NCBI GenBank assembly: GCA_905116865.2
Contig: CAJHNH020002024.1
Coordinates: 249,668-313,667, forward strand
Direction: 5' to 3'
Origin: Candidula unifasciata
Taxonomy: Eukaryota > Mollusca > Gastropoda > Stylommatophora > Geomitridae
Length of the DNA stretch: 64,000 nt
Every line of letters begins with the position of its first letter. Position 1 is the first letter of the stretch. Made by a program: the position numbers and the translations under genes. Positions 52,766 to 63,892 of this stretch are shown here, one piece after another. The notes beneath the pieces are model-generated. The model was not told where the DNA came from. It made no database searches and saw only the letters and a program-made list of their open reading frames with translations.

Positions 52766-52809
52766 ACTGTGGGTGCAGAAGAAAGAAGTAGAGATAGGAA
52801 AACACATTA

Positions 52810-53085
52810 GTAAAAGTAAAGAACGCTTTTTCACGCCATAAGGCGTACTAGGCATATTGGGCCGTAAGTATATTTTATAGACCAATCGGCACCCAGTGGG
52901 TGATGTGGTTAACACCACGTCGGACGCCTTTACTTCCCAGGACTGCATCTGTTACCAACTCCAGGCTGGGTCGACCTGGGAGCCAACGTAATTTTTAAAA
53001 AATGTGCCTGTCAGGATCCGAACTCGCGACCTTCAGATCAACAGGCGAGTGTCCAGCTGCTACACCTCGGCGGCTCCGTAGCATT
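52810..53085 (-). repeat. SINE A, near full length, type 1 head
   Basis: CTTTTTCACGCCATAAGGCG (hairpin with a changed loop), ATTTTATAGACCAATCGGCA, GGGTGATGTGGTTAACACCA, GACGCCTTTACTTCCCAGGA, CAGGCTGGGTCGACCTGGGA, then head GTCAGGATCCGAACTCGCGA, CCTTCAGATCAACAGGCGAG, CGGCGGCTCC. Confidence 0.85.
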
Positions 53086-53385
53086 ACAGCATTCAGGAGG
53101 ATTTGTTTCCCAGGAAAGTTCCCTAGTGACCATTTTAGGCTGGGTAGACCTAGCAGACAATGTTAGTTATACATCAAACATACACCATGATATGAAATTA
53201 AACACTAGACGTCAGACCAGTCGCTGATCGTAAGAGTATTATATCAAAAGGTGGGAACACAAGAGGCAAATACATCTACTTAGCAGTAATCATATAGTCA
53301 ATCTGTCCTACAGTTAACTAAGCTGTTCCAAAAATCTTCATTTTCCCTTGTGTTATTGCAGTCATGTAATTCAACAGGCATGGGA

Positions 53386-54296
53386 AGCCCTGGTTGTAAC
53401 TGTCTGTGTTATACACTTCAACAGGGTGTGGGAGACACTGACTCTGATTGTAACTCTCTGTATTATACACGTCAACGGGTGTGGGAGACACTGACTCTGA
53501 TTGTAACTCTCTGTGTTATACACGTCAACGTGTGTGTAAGACACTGACTCTGATTGTAACTCTTTGTATTATACACTTCAACGGGTGTGGGAGACACTGA
53601 CTCTGATTGTAACTCTCTGTGTTATACACGTCAACGTGTGTGTAAGACACTGACTCTGATTGTAACTCTTTGTATTATACACGTCAACGGGTGTGGGAGA
53701 CACTGACTCTGATTGTAACTCTCTGTGTTATACACGTCAACGGGTGTGTAAGACACTGACTCTGATTGTAACTCTCTGTATTAGACACATCAACGAGTGT
53801 GGGAGACACTGATTCTGATTGTAACTCTCTGTATTATACACGTCAACGGGTGTGGGAGACACTGACTCTGATTGTAACTCTCTGTGTTATACACGTCAAC
53901 GGGTGTGTAAGACACTGACTCTGATTGTAACTCTCTGTATTAGACACATCAACGAGTGTGGGAGACACTGATTCTGATTGTAACTCTCTGTATTATACAC
54001 GTCAACGGGTGTGGGAGGCACTGACTCTGATTGTAACTCTCTGTATTATACACGTCAACGTGTGTGTAAGACACTGACTCTGATTGTAACTCTTTGTATT
54101 ATACACGTCAACGGGTGTGGGAGACACTGATTCTGATTGTAACTCTCTGTATTAGACACATCAACGAGTGTGGGAGACACTGATTCTGATTGTAACTCTC
54201 TGTATTAGACACATCAACGAGTGTGGGAGACACTGACTCTGATTGTAACTCTCTGTATTATATACGTCAACGAGTGTGGGAGACACTGATTCTGAG
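53386..54296. repeat. 53-bp tandem repeat, about 17 copies
   Basis: Unit: GTGTGGGAGACACTGACTCT, GATTGTAACTCTCTGTATTA, TACACGTCAACGG. CTCTGATTG steps by 53 from 53442. Subtypes (GTGTGTAAGACACTG; ATTAGACACATCAACGAG) alternate, and a block of several units is repeated around 53690-53950, a sign of block-wise amplification. Confidence 0.95.
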
Positions 54297-54309
54297 CACC
54301 TAATCTATC

Positions 54310-54314
54310 CACTC

Positions 54315-54356
<42 letters not shown>

Positions 54357-54620
54357 CCATACATACACAGACATATCTAATGCAGACAGACAGCTACACA
54401 TTCGCAGACATATCCATACATACACACATATATATAATATAGATAGACAGCTACATAATTTCAGACACACACATACATCTATACATACACACTCATATAT
54501 AATACAGACAGACAGCTACATATTTACAGACACGCACATACACATCCAAACATACACACACATATCTAATACAGACAAACAGCTACAAACACATAGGATA
54601 CATACATAGACACACACATA
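54310..54620. repeat. (CA)n and ACACAC/GACAGACAG degenerate array
   Basis: Pure (CA)n at 54318-54354, then a looser unit (CATACACACATATCTAATAC, AGACAGACAGCTACA) recurring about four times at 60-65 bp spacing. Confidence 0.85.
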
Positions 54621-55970
54621 CACACGCAATGTTACAAAACAACATAGTATTTTCGTCGACTTAAAAACGCTAGATCGTGAGTGTCGCACTAACGCCCGCA
54701 CTGTATGCAAGCAAATACAGAGAAACAAACAGACTTAACGAGGCGAAAAGTACATACCTAGCGATCTAACACTCGCTATAATAAATAGCGGATTTTCTAT
54801 TGAAATTTGCGCTGGGTAATTACGAATTTGTGTACACGGCTGAAAATGTAGAAAAGAACAAGTTCGTTAATTCATTCCGCGAATAGAGATCTATAACTCC
54901 CGATGTATTGAAAGTTTTCACACAGACACACAAGTCTTAATAACAGGGCCAAAAAAGTCACAAGAAATAATGACTTCATATTCAAACAGCAGGGCTGTCA
55001 TTCATGAGAGGCGCGTGGGAATTGTGTAACTTGAACACGGAAGTACACAACACTGACGCCAGCTTTGATATCTTGAGTGGAACAAGAGAAATCATGTTAA
55101 TTCTAAATTATTGAAGAGTGAAGGATAATCCAAGAGGGAAAGGGGAGAGAGTGGGCGTTTTTAGTTATTATTTATATATTTATAGACGGGCAGACAAACA
55201 GACGGACGAACGGACGATCGGTCAGTACATAGACAGATATGTGCTAGAAGAAAAAAGAAAGGAAAAAACACACGGAAATTGGAAATTTGTGATTAGGGCA
55301 AAAAAATAATAGTTTCCCGATAAACAGCAAAAACAGGAAAGTAAAGAAAAGACAAGGGTTCTTCTGCGCAGGGATACCAGAATATTCAACAAAGACCCAG
55401 ACACGCAAAAATGGTATAGTGAGTTACATGACAACAACCTAACTATATTGCATCTACACACATCTAAATGGAGGCTTCGTTACCACAATCGAAAGGAGAC
55501 TCGCTTTCAAATCCAGCTGCGACTCGCTGCAGCCCACTTCCAGTGTTCAAAACCGGGCGGTTTCTGGGATTAACCTAGCATCTTGGTAATGGGTACCAGA
55601 GTTTACACTCTGGGGTAAATGGAGGAACGTTGCTGTAGCTACGGAGTTGCGTGCGGACGTCGACACAGGCGGACAGTTTCTTATCAGCTGTCTGTACTGG
55701 TGGCAGAGCACTTATGGTTTATAACCGTGTGCAATAACGCTGGAACACATCTCCCGACTTTACCTTCAGCTTTACCTAGATGAACCACGTGCAGAGACTA
55801 CAGAACCTACATTAAATCAAGCAAATTAATTATAACCATCACATTAAACAGCTGTTTATTTTACTCAATTGAAAACAGAATTAACGTATACTTCACAAAT
55901 AATACATACAAAAATAAATAGCGTGCTCGACCAGAATCTAAAGTGCTAATCATCTCCAGCTAACAAGAAC
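54621..55970. other. unassigned; no supported gene
   Basis: A run of codons near 55360-55450 reads DTRIFNKDPDTQKWYSELHD, which has protein-like composition, but I recognise no family and no longer frame contains it. A SINE B-like end (GAGCACTTATGGTTTATAAC) lies at about 55704. The remainder is unassigned. Confidence 0.4.
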
Positions 55971-55975
55971 ATATT

Positions 55976-56272
55976 CTTCTTCTTCTTCTTCGCGTTCACC
56001 AGCTGTAAACTCTGGCGGAAGGTTCTGGTTGCTCGTCCACTACTGAACTGCAGTTCTGCTCCAAAACCTGAGTGTTGCGTGTGCATCAGTTTTACAGATC
56101 TCATTCTCATGAATACAGACTGTTGGTTCCTTGCCTCTCCGGCAGATGCACTCCGACTTCAAAGGAAGCTCACCAATTAGTCGACTCTTACGACATGCTT
56201 TTGGGGAGGCAGTGGGTCTATTCTTGTTTTCCCCACAATGGGGCCCCGGAACCCACACGGGGGACAAGAACA
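55976..56272 (-). repeat. repeat C, best-preserved copy
   Basis: (TTC)4, GCGTTCACCAGCTGTAAACT, CTGGCGGAAGGTTCTGGTTG, CTCGTCCACTACTGAACTGC, GTGTTGCGTGTGCATCAG, CGGCAGATGCACTCCGACTT, CAAAGGAAGCTCACCAATTA, GTCGACTCTTACGACATGC, CCACAATGGGGCCCCGGAAC. This serves as the reference for the family. Length is about 290 bp without the tail; no clear A/B box. Confidence 0.85.
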
Positions 56273-56443
56273 TATGATAATGACATCATAAGCTCAGCGA
56301 GATTATCTCAACAATGGCAAAAACCGAAACATATTTAACATGCACGTTCAGCTTCAAAATGCCACCAGTCTCACAAATCTATAGCGACCTGCAATCCTAG
56401 CGAGAGTACACACCGACATAACTCTACGCAGTTTTAATCTTTT

Positions 56444-56985
56444 CTTTTGTCAAAATCTGCTTGTGCCGCTAGGCGTCGCAGTCTATCAGATGATCGGCAA
56501 CCGAGCCAGGGCGCGCTCAGTCGCTTCATATGCCGTGATGTTATGAAGTCTCAAGTTGTCCGTGACTCCTTCAATCCACCTTCTTCTTGGTCTTCCCCTG
56601 CCTCTTGGTGTTTCGATTTTCATGTTGCTAAGCAGGTCCTTTTTATTGACTATGCTCTTGATGCTGGCATCGTTGGTTCCATTCTCATTAGGTGACCAAA
56701 CCATTTCATTCTTTGCTTCTCAATAAATTTAACGATGGGTACGGTTCCAATAGTTCTTGTAATCACATGGTTTCTCACTCGATCTCTTCTTGTTTTATTC
56801 ACAGCCATTCTCAAACATCTCATTTCACAGGTGGTTGGTCTTCTCTCGTGTTCTTTTGTTAATGTCCAAGTCTGACATTGATAACCTAATGTCGGTATAA
56901 AGATTGTATTTATAATTTGCAGTTTTAATAGTAGAGACAATTTCAGATTTAACAATGGAAACATACCACCGCCGCAAAATCAGCC
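56444..56985 (-). mobile_element. non-LTR retrotransposon L, C-terminal part
   Basis: Minus frame: LLKLQIINTIFIPTLGYQCQ, TWTLTKEHERRPTTCEMRCL, RMAVNKTRRDRVRNHVITRT, IGTVPIVKFIEKQRMKWFGH, LMRMEPTMPASRA, stop; then RGRGRPRRRWIEGVTDNLRL, HNITAYEATERALARL. A roughly 30-base insertion lies between the two parts compared with the copy at 63272. It is 5'-truncated beyond the catalytic RT core. The last bases, AAGCAGATTTTGACAAAAG, are shared by both copies and mark the 3' end. Confidence 0.88.
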
Positions 56986-57204
56986 AAACAACCGGCCTTC
57001 CCCCGCAGTTGCCCGTACCCATGCTGGCTAGCCCAATGTGCAGAGCCAAAACACCTGGTTAGGTCTCTTGCAGGGTCGGTCCGGAAGCCATAGAGAGCCA
57101 GATAGACCTCTAAAAAGCTAAGCAGGGTCTTTTATTGACTGATGGCTGGCCAAGTTTCCTAAAATTTCTAAAACTAATAGCTGTTCATGGGCTTCATGAG
57201 CCTA

Positions 57205-57541
<337 letters not shown>

Positions 57542-58165
57542 TAGGTACGTAAGTACGTTGGACAGTCAAACATCATGGCGTAAAAGATCATCTGTGTCGG
57601 AAATGTCTGACAGTAACGAAACAAGAGGCGGGAGATTAATTTAATTACAAATTTCTAACAACAAGGACAATAAGAAAAAGAAGCGCTGAAAGGAAGTAAA
57701 AAACGAAACACATTTCAGAATTATTTGTACAAACAAAAGAACATAAACACTAATTATCGACTTCTAAAAAGGTTGACAACGAGAATATCGCAGGTGGATA
57801 ATTACAAAAGTGTTCCTCTTTGAATTAAACAAATCAATATACAGTCTTTTAAAAACAAAGCATTTTTGTAATATTTCACGAGCTGGTATCGGCATTGTTA
57901 AGCTAATTCAGAACTAGAAACGAAATAATAATCCATAGAATGATCATTATCACAAAGTCAGGAAAAATCAGCGTTGGCGAAAATGAGAGATACAACAAAT
58001 TATACTTAATTGTAAGGCAAATAGTAAGAGAAAAGGTATGCTAAAAGTGAACTGAAATCATGACCTTGTTATTAAAATTCATTTTCTTTTTCTTGTAGGT
58101 ATCACTGACTTGCGTGTCATGACGCGATGACAAGACGACAATCATGTATACACAAGTTACAATAC
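57542..58165. other. unassigned, no gene seen
   Basis: AT-rich with no frame that I can support. Confidence 0.5.
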
Positions 58166-58167
58166 AA

Positions 58168-58450
58168 GGGAGAAGCCGCCGTGGTGTATCGACTACACGT
58201 TCACCTGCGGAACAGAAGGTCGTGGGTTCGACCCAGCCTGACCTTTGTTTTGTTTTTTTTATATACTGATCTTGGTTCTCAGGTGGACTCAGCTTTTGTT
58301 GGATACCAGACATAGTCATGGGAAGTAAAGGCGACCAGCGTGATGTTTACCATATCACCTACCGAGTGTCAATTGGTCTATAAAATATTGGTCTATTCCT
58401 ACATGCCCAATGCGCCTGGTGGCGTGAACAAAGGGGCCTTTGCATTACCA
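58168..58450 (+). repeat. SINE A, full length, type 1 head
   Basis: GAAGCCGCCGTGGTGTATCG, ACTACACGTTCACCTGCGGA, AGAAGGTCGTGGGTTCGACC (A- and B-box-like), TTCTCAGGTGGACTCAGCTT, CATGGGAAGTAAAGGCGACC, ACCATATCACCTACCGAGTG, CAATTGGTCTATAAAATATT, GCCCAATGCGCCTGGTGGCG. Good head; it may be among the younger copies. Confidence 0.85.
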
Positions 58451-58452
58451 AT

Positions 58453-58532
58453 AATGAAAGAGCTCCTGGTCCAACGTTTAACATCTTAGGTCTCTTATAC
58501 CGGAGACCAGGGTTCAAATCCTCATATGGTAG
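58453..58532 (+). repeat. tRNA-like segment
   Basis: GAGCTCCTGGTCCAACGTTT, AACATCTTAGGTCTCTTATA, CCGGAGACCAGGGTTCAAAT, CC. The B box is GGGTTCAAATCC. GGTCTC/GAGACC can pair around an 8-nt loop. The acceptor stem does not close convincingly, so it is probably another SINE head. Confidence 0.45.
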
Positions 58533-58559
58533 GGAATTTTTTGCCATCGTGGTTTTCAG

Positions 58560-59265
58560 TTTTAAAAAGCTAAGCAAACCTAGTGTATCTAGTTGACAAA
58601 CTATGGTTTTAAAACTAAGTAGACCTAGTGTATCTAGTTGACAAACTATGGTTTTAAAACTAAGTAGACCTAGTGTATCTAGTTGACAAACTATGGTTTT
58701 AAAACTAAGTAGACCTAGTGTATCTAGTTGACAAACTATGGTTTTAAAACTAAGTAGACCTAGTGTATCTAGTTGACAAACTATGGTTTTAAAAAGCTAA
58801 GCAAACCTAGTGTATCTAGTTGACAAACTATGGTTTTAAAACTAAGTAGACCTAGTGTATCTAGTTGACAAACTATGGTTTTAAAACTAAGTAGACCTAG
58901 TGTATCTAGTTGACAAAACTATGGTTTTAAAACTAAGTAGACCTAGTGTATCTAGTTGACAAACTATGGTTTTAAAACTAAGTAGACCTAGTGTATCTAG
59001 TTGACAAACTATGGTTTTAAAACTAAGTAGACCTAGTGTATCTAGTTGACAAACTATGGTTTTAAAACTAAGTAGACCTAGTGTATCTAGTTGACAAACT
59101 ATGGTTTTAAAACTAAGTAGACCTAGTGTATCTAGTTGACAATCTATGGTTTTAAAACTAAGTAGACCTAGTGTATCTAGTTGACAATCTATGGTTTTAA
59201 AACTAAGTAGGCCTAGTGTATCTAGTTGACAAACGAGTGTCTTAAAACTATGTAGACCCGGTGAA
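58560..59265. repeat. 45-bp minisatellite, about 15 copies
   Basis: Unit: AAAACTAAGTAGACCTAGTG, TATCTAGTTGACAAACTATG, GTTTT. AGACCTAG steps by 45. A variant unit with AAAGCTAAGCAAACCTAG occurs as unit 1 and again near 58793. Degenerate units continue to about 59560. The 227-codon minus frame persists because 45 is a multiple of three. Confidence 0.95.
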
Positions 59266-59766
59266 TCTAGTAGATAAACTGAGGTAATAAAACTAAGCAG
59301 ACCTGGTGTACCTAGTAGAGAAATAGAGGTAAAAAAACTAAGCAGACCTGGTGTACCTGGTAGAGAAATGGAGGTCAAAAAACTAAGTTGACCTGGTGTA
59401 CCTATTAGAGAAATGGAGGTCAAAAAACTAAGTTGACCTGGTGTGTCTGGTAGATTAGCTGAGATAATAAAACTAAGTAGATCTGATGTATCTAGAAGAG
59501 AAATGGAGGTCAGGAAAGAGTCGAATTGGTGGTTTCTAGAGTGTCTGGTTATCAAGTGGAGGTAAATCAAAGTTAACCATTTCTCTTGAGTACTTTTGGT
59601 TGTCTAAAATGCTTGTGGTAGATCTATGGGATATTTTGGGATACAGACAATAATGTGTGATTCTATCAGACTATTGAGAGTTCAGCGAAATTATCGAAAG
59701 CTCTGGGAGACTACTGGAAGGAGTTATGTGGGTTTAGGGCTCCATATCGAGTCTGTGTGTTGTCCA

Positions 59767-60410
59767 TCAAGATGATGATGACTTCTCATTTTCATCAAGT
59801 ATAAGTACGAAGATGAATGACGAGACTAATGCGGGCCCAACAAGTTCTTGGACAGTGAGGACAGGGAATGAGCGTTGTGCCAGGGAGGGGATCTCCTGCA
59901 GTCGCTTTTCTGTCCATCCTTTTCTTAATAAGTCTTGCTGTTCTGGTTGCTTCACATGTAACCGCGTCCCTTGTGTAGAGCCGCACGCCATGCATTTTGG
60001 TCTTGAGAGGCAGCCTCCCAATTGGTGTCATTCTTCCCAAATACTTTGACTGAAGACTTCAAAGTGTCCTGAAAGCGTTTCTTGTGCCCACCTTGGGAAC
60101 GTTTCCCATTTTGCAGCTCACCATAGAAGAGTTTTTTCGTGGGGGTGGGGGTGGGGAGGGGGAGGGGGGAGCCTGTAATCTGACATGCGTGCCACATGAC
60201 CAGCCCAACGAATCTGATACTGCATCAGTAGAGTGTGGATGCTTGGCAGGGCTGCTTTCTCAAGGACTACGGTTTTGTCTTGCCATATGATCTGCATTAG
60301 TTTTCTAAGGCAGAATGTGTGACAGTGGTTTAACTTTCCAGCCTGGCGCTGGTTTACAGTCCATGTTTCGCATGCGTACAGCAGTACAAGTGTAGTGTAC
60401 AAGTGGTGGG
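59767..60410 (-). mobile_element. non-LTR retrotransposon M, C-terminal part with zinc-finger-like end
   Basis: Minus frames: TTLVLLYACETWTVNQRQAG, KLNHCHTFCLRKLMQIIWQD, QIRWAGHVARMSDYRLP, then a G-rich expansion on plus (60137-60168) that interrupts the frame; then KRSQGGHKKRFQDTLKSSVK, NWEAASQDQNAWRAALHKG and finally CPHCPRTCWARISLVIHLRT. The last motif (C-x2-C-x9-H-type) resembles the finger found at the end of some non-LTR proteins. Two frameshifts. 5'-truncated. Confidence 0.85.
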
Positions 60411-60589
60411 TCTTAATGTTGACGAGAAAACATTAAGTCTCACACAAACCCATTGCACACATAGACATTCACTCGTGTGCACATACATACTAACGCCACT
60501 TACACATATCCCTGTTGGAGTTCCATGGATAAAATGAACAGAACCACTGCCATAACAAGAAAGTCGTTCAAGGCGACAAATTATGGATG

Positions 60590-60785
60590 CTTGCTTTGAA
60601 GTCGGGGTGTAACTGCCTGAAAGATGATATACCAAAAGTCTGCATACAAATAAACTAGATATGTAAAACGGATAAACATACAAAACTCAAGTTCTGGAAC
60701 AAGATTAAAGTCTAGAAGTGGACGAACAACCAGATGTTTCTAATGAAATTACAGCCAGAGAACGCGAAAGAGGGAAAGAAGACTA
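60590..60785 (+). repeat. repeat C, 5'-truncated
   Basis: TGCTTTGAAGTCGGGGTGTA, ACTGCCTGAAAGATGATATA, AGATATGTAAAACGGATAAA, CAAGTTCTGGAACAAGATTA, AGTGGACGAACAACCAGATG, AGAGAACGCGAAAGAGGGAA. The tail is short and impure. Confidence 0.75.
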
Positions 60786-61085
60786 CATACATACAAACAC
60801 TGTCTCATTTATAGTTGTACAGCCGTTCTTGTTCTGTCCCACGCAACGTGTTTTATATACCCCGGGTTGAAGAAAATAACAGCAAGCAGTCTTGTATGTT
60901 TAGCATGAACACATAAACGCACACACAGACTATGTGTAATGTGCCGAAACGGCTATGTGTATGACAACATACGAGTGGGAAGGATAGTGTAGCGGTGGCG
61001 TAATCTAGAGGTAGACAGGCAATGAAGCTGTGCACATTTGCATACAGATGTGATCCTTACCTTACAAAGTGTACGTAGAATTCTG
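60786..61085. other. unassigned, no gene seen
   Basis: No supported frame; the next feature is the long minisatellite. Confidence 0.5.
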
Positions 61086-63268
61086 CTTTAGGGGTTCATT
61101 GGTAGGTTTATGGGTTTATTGGTGGGTCAATAGGTTATTTAGTGGGTTTACGGGTTATAGGTGGGTTTACGGGTTATAGGTGGGTCTACGGGTTTATTGG
61201 TGGGTCAATAGGTTATTTAGTGGGTTTACGGGTTATAGGTGGGTCTACGGGTTTATTGGTGGGTCAATAGGTTATTTAGTGGGTTTACGGGTTATAGGTA
61301 GGTCTATGGGTTTATTGGTGGGTCTATGTGTTATTTGGTGAGTCTAGATGTTATTTTGTGGGTCTATGTGTTATTGGTGGGTCTCTAGGTTATTGGTGAT
61401 TTAGGAATTATTTGGTAGGTCTAGGGATTATTGGTGGGTCTAGGGGTTATTGGTGGGTCTAAGAGTTATTTGTGGGTCTAGTGAATATTGGTGGGTCTAA
61501 GGGTTATTCGTTGGTTTAGGAACTATTGGTGGGTCTAATTAGTGGGTCTAGTGAATATTGGTGGGTCTAAGAGTTATTAGTGGGTCTAGTGAATATTGGT
61601 GGGTCTAAGGGTTATTGGTTGGTTTAGGAACTATATTGTTGGTCTAGGGACTATTTGGTGGGTCTAGTGGTTATTGGTGTGTATAGTGGTTATTGGTGGG
61701 TCTAGTGGTTATTGGTGGGTCTAGTGGTTATTGGTGTGTGTATAGTGGTTATTGGTGGGTCTAGTTGTTATTGGTGGGTCTAGTGGTTATTGGTGTGTAT
61801 AGTGGTTATTGGTGGGTCTAGTTGTTATTGGTGGGTCTAGTGGTTATTGGTGGGTCTAGTGGTTATTGGTGGGTCTAGTGGTTATTGGTGGGTCTAGTGG
61901 TTATTGGTGGGTCTAGTGGTTATTGGTGGGTCTAGTTGTTATTGGTGGGTCTAGTGGTTATTGGTGGGTCTAGTTGTTATTGGTGGGTCTAGTGGTTATT
62001 GGTGGGTCTAGTGGTTATTGGTGGGTCTAGTGGTTATTGGTGTGTATAGTGGTTATTGGTGGGTCTAGTGGTTATTGGTGGGTCTAGTGGTTATTGGTGG
62101 GTCTAGTGGTTATTGGTGGGTCTAGTGGTTATTGGTGGGTCTAGTGGTTATTGGTGGGTCTAGTTGATATTGGTGGGTCTAGTTGTTATTGGTGGGTCTA
62201 GTGGTTATTGGTGGGTCTAGTGGTTATTGGTGGGTCTAGTTGTTATTGGTGGGTCTAGTGGTTATTAGTGGGTCTAGTTGTTATTGGTGGGTCTAAAGGT
62301 TATTGGTGTGTATAGTGGTTATTGGTGGGTCTAGAGGTTATTGGTGGGTCTAGTGGTTATTGGTGGGTCTAGTGGTTATCGGTGTGTATAGTGGTTATTG
62401 GTGGGTCTAGAGGTTATTGGTGGGTCTAGTGGTTATTGGTGGGTCTAGTGGTTATTGGTGGGTCTAGAGGTTATTGGTGGGTCTAGTTGTTATTGGTGGG
62501 TCCAGAGGTTATTGGTGGGTCTAGTTGTTATTGGTGGGTCTAGTGGTTATTGGTGGGTCTAGTGGTTATTGGTGGGTCTAGTGGTTATTGGTGGGTCTAG
62601 TGGTTATTGGTGGGTCTAGAGGTTATTGGTGGGTCTAGTTGTTATTGGTGGGTCTAGAGGTTATTGGTGGGTCTAGTTGTTATTGGTGGGTCTAGAGGTT
62701 ATTGGTGGGTCTAGTGGTTATTGGTGGGTCTAGAGGTTATTGGTGGGTCTAGAGGTTATTGGTGTGTATAGTGGTTATTGGTGGGTCTAGTGGTTATTGG
62801 TGGGTCTAGTGGTTATTGGTGGGTCTAGTGGTTATTGGTGGGTCTAGTGGTTATTGGTGGGTCTAGAGGTTATTGGTGGGTCTAGTTGTTATTGGTGGGT
62901 CTAGTTGTTATTGGTGGGTCTAGAGGTTATTGGTGGGTCTAGTTGTTATTGGTGGGTCTAGTGGTTATTGGTGGGTCTAGTGGTTATTGGTGGGTCTAGT
63001 GGTTATTGGTGGGTCTAGAGGTTATTGGTGGGTCTAGTTGTTATTGGTGGGTCTAGAGGTTATTGGTGGGTCTAGTTGTTATTGGTGGGTCTAGTGGTTA
63101 TTGGTGGGTCTAGTGGTTATTGGTGGGTCTAGAGGTTATTGGTGGGTCTAGTTTTTATTGGTGGGTCTAGTGGTTATTGGTGGGTCTAGTGGTTATTTGT
63201 GGGTCTAGGGATTTTTTGGGGTATGGATTATTGGTGGATCTAAGAGTTAATGGTAGGTCTAGGGGTTA
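61086..63268. repeat. 19-bp minisatellite, about 110 copies, 2.2 kb
   Basis: Core unit GGTGGGTCTAGTGGTTATT. The left end (61090-61320) has a longer repeat (GGTTTACGGGTTATAGGTGG, GTCAATAGGTTATTTAGTGG), and the right end decays. Subtypes TAGTTG, TAGAGG and TGTGTATAGTGG are intermixed and partly ordered. The plus strand is G- and T-rich with G2-G3 runs. The right border is the 5'-truncated end of a non-LTR L copy. Confidence 0.97.
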
Positions 63269-63271
63269 TTG

Positions 63272-63665
63272 GTGGAGAAGACTAACCACCTGTGAAATGA
63301 GATGTTTGAGAATGGCTGCGAATAAAACCAGAAGAGATCGAGTGAGAAACGATGTGATTACAAGAACTATTGGAACCATACCCATCGTTAAATTTATTGA
63401 GAAGCAAAGAATGAAATGGTTTGGTCACCTAATGAGAATGCAACCAACGATGCCAGCATCAAGAGCATAACAACATGAAAATCAATCAAAAACACCAAGA
63501 GGCAGGGGAAGACCAAGAAGAAGATGGATTAAAGGAGTCACGGACAACTTGAGACTTCATAACATCACGGCATATGAAGCGACTGAGCGCGCCCTGGCTC
63601 GGTTGCCGATCATCTGATAGACTGCGACGCCTAGCGGCACAAGCAGATTTTGACAAAAGAAGAAA
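63272..63665 (+). mobile_element. non-LTR retrotransposon L, second copy
   Basis: RRLTTCEMRCLRMAANKTRR, DRVRNDVITRTIGTIPIVKF, IEKQRMKWFGHLMRMQPTMP, ASRA, stop, then in the same frame SKTPRGRGRPRRRWIKGVTD, NLRLHNITAYEATERALARL, PII, stop. A single internal TAA breaks an otherwise open frame of about 125 codons. It ends in AAGCAGATTTTGACAAAAG and then a GAAGAAAGAAGAA tail. High similarity to 56444-56985 suggests that both are fairly young. Confidence 0.88.
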
Positions 63666-63700
63666 GAAGAATATGTAGGAATGGCCTGGTGCACTGCTTA

Positions 63701-63805
<105 letters not shown>

Positions 63806-63892
63806 GCACACACATATATATTTTCAATCGTTGCACACAAGCAAGTTTACATAGAAAGTAAATTCACAATGTCGCTAATGAAATATGGGCCA

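Noticed and set aside
58887..59570. 227-codon minus-strand frame with a 15-residue repeat
   Set aside because: A 45-bp satellite stays open because its period is a multiple of three; degenerate units at the edge and lack of flanking coding sequence argue against a gene.
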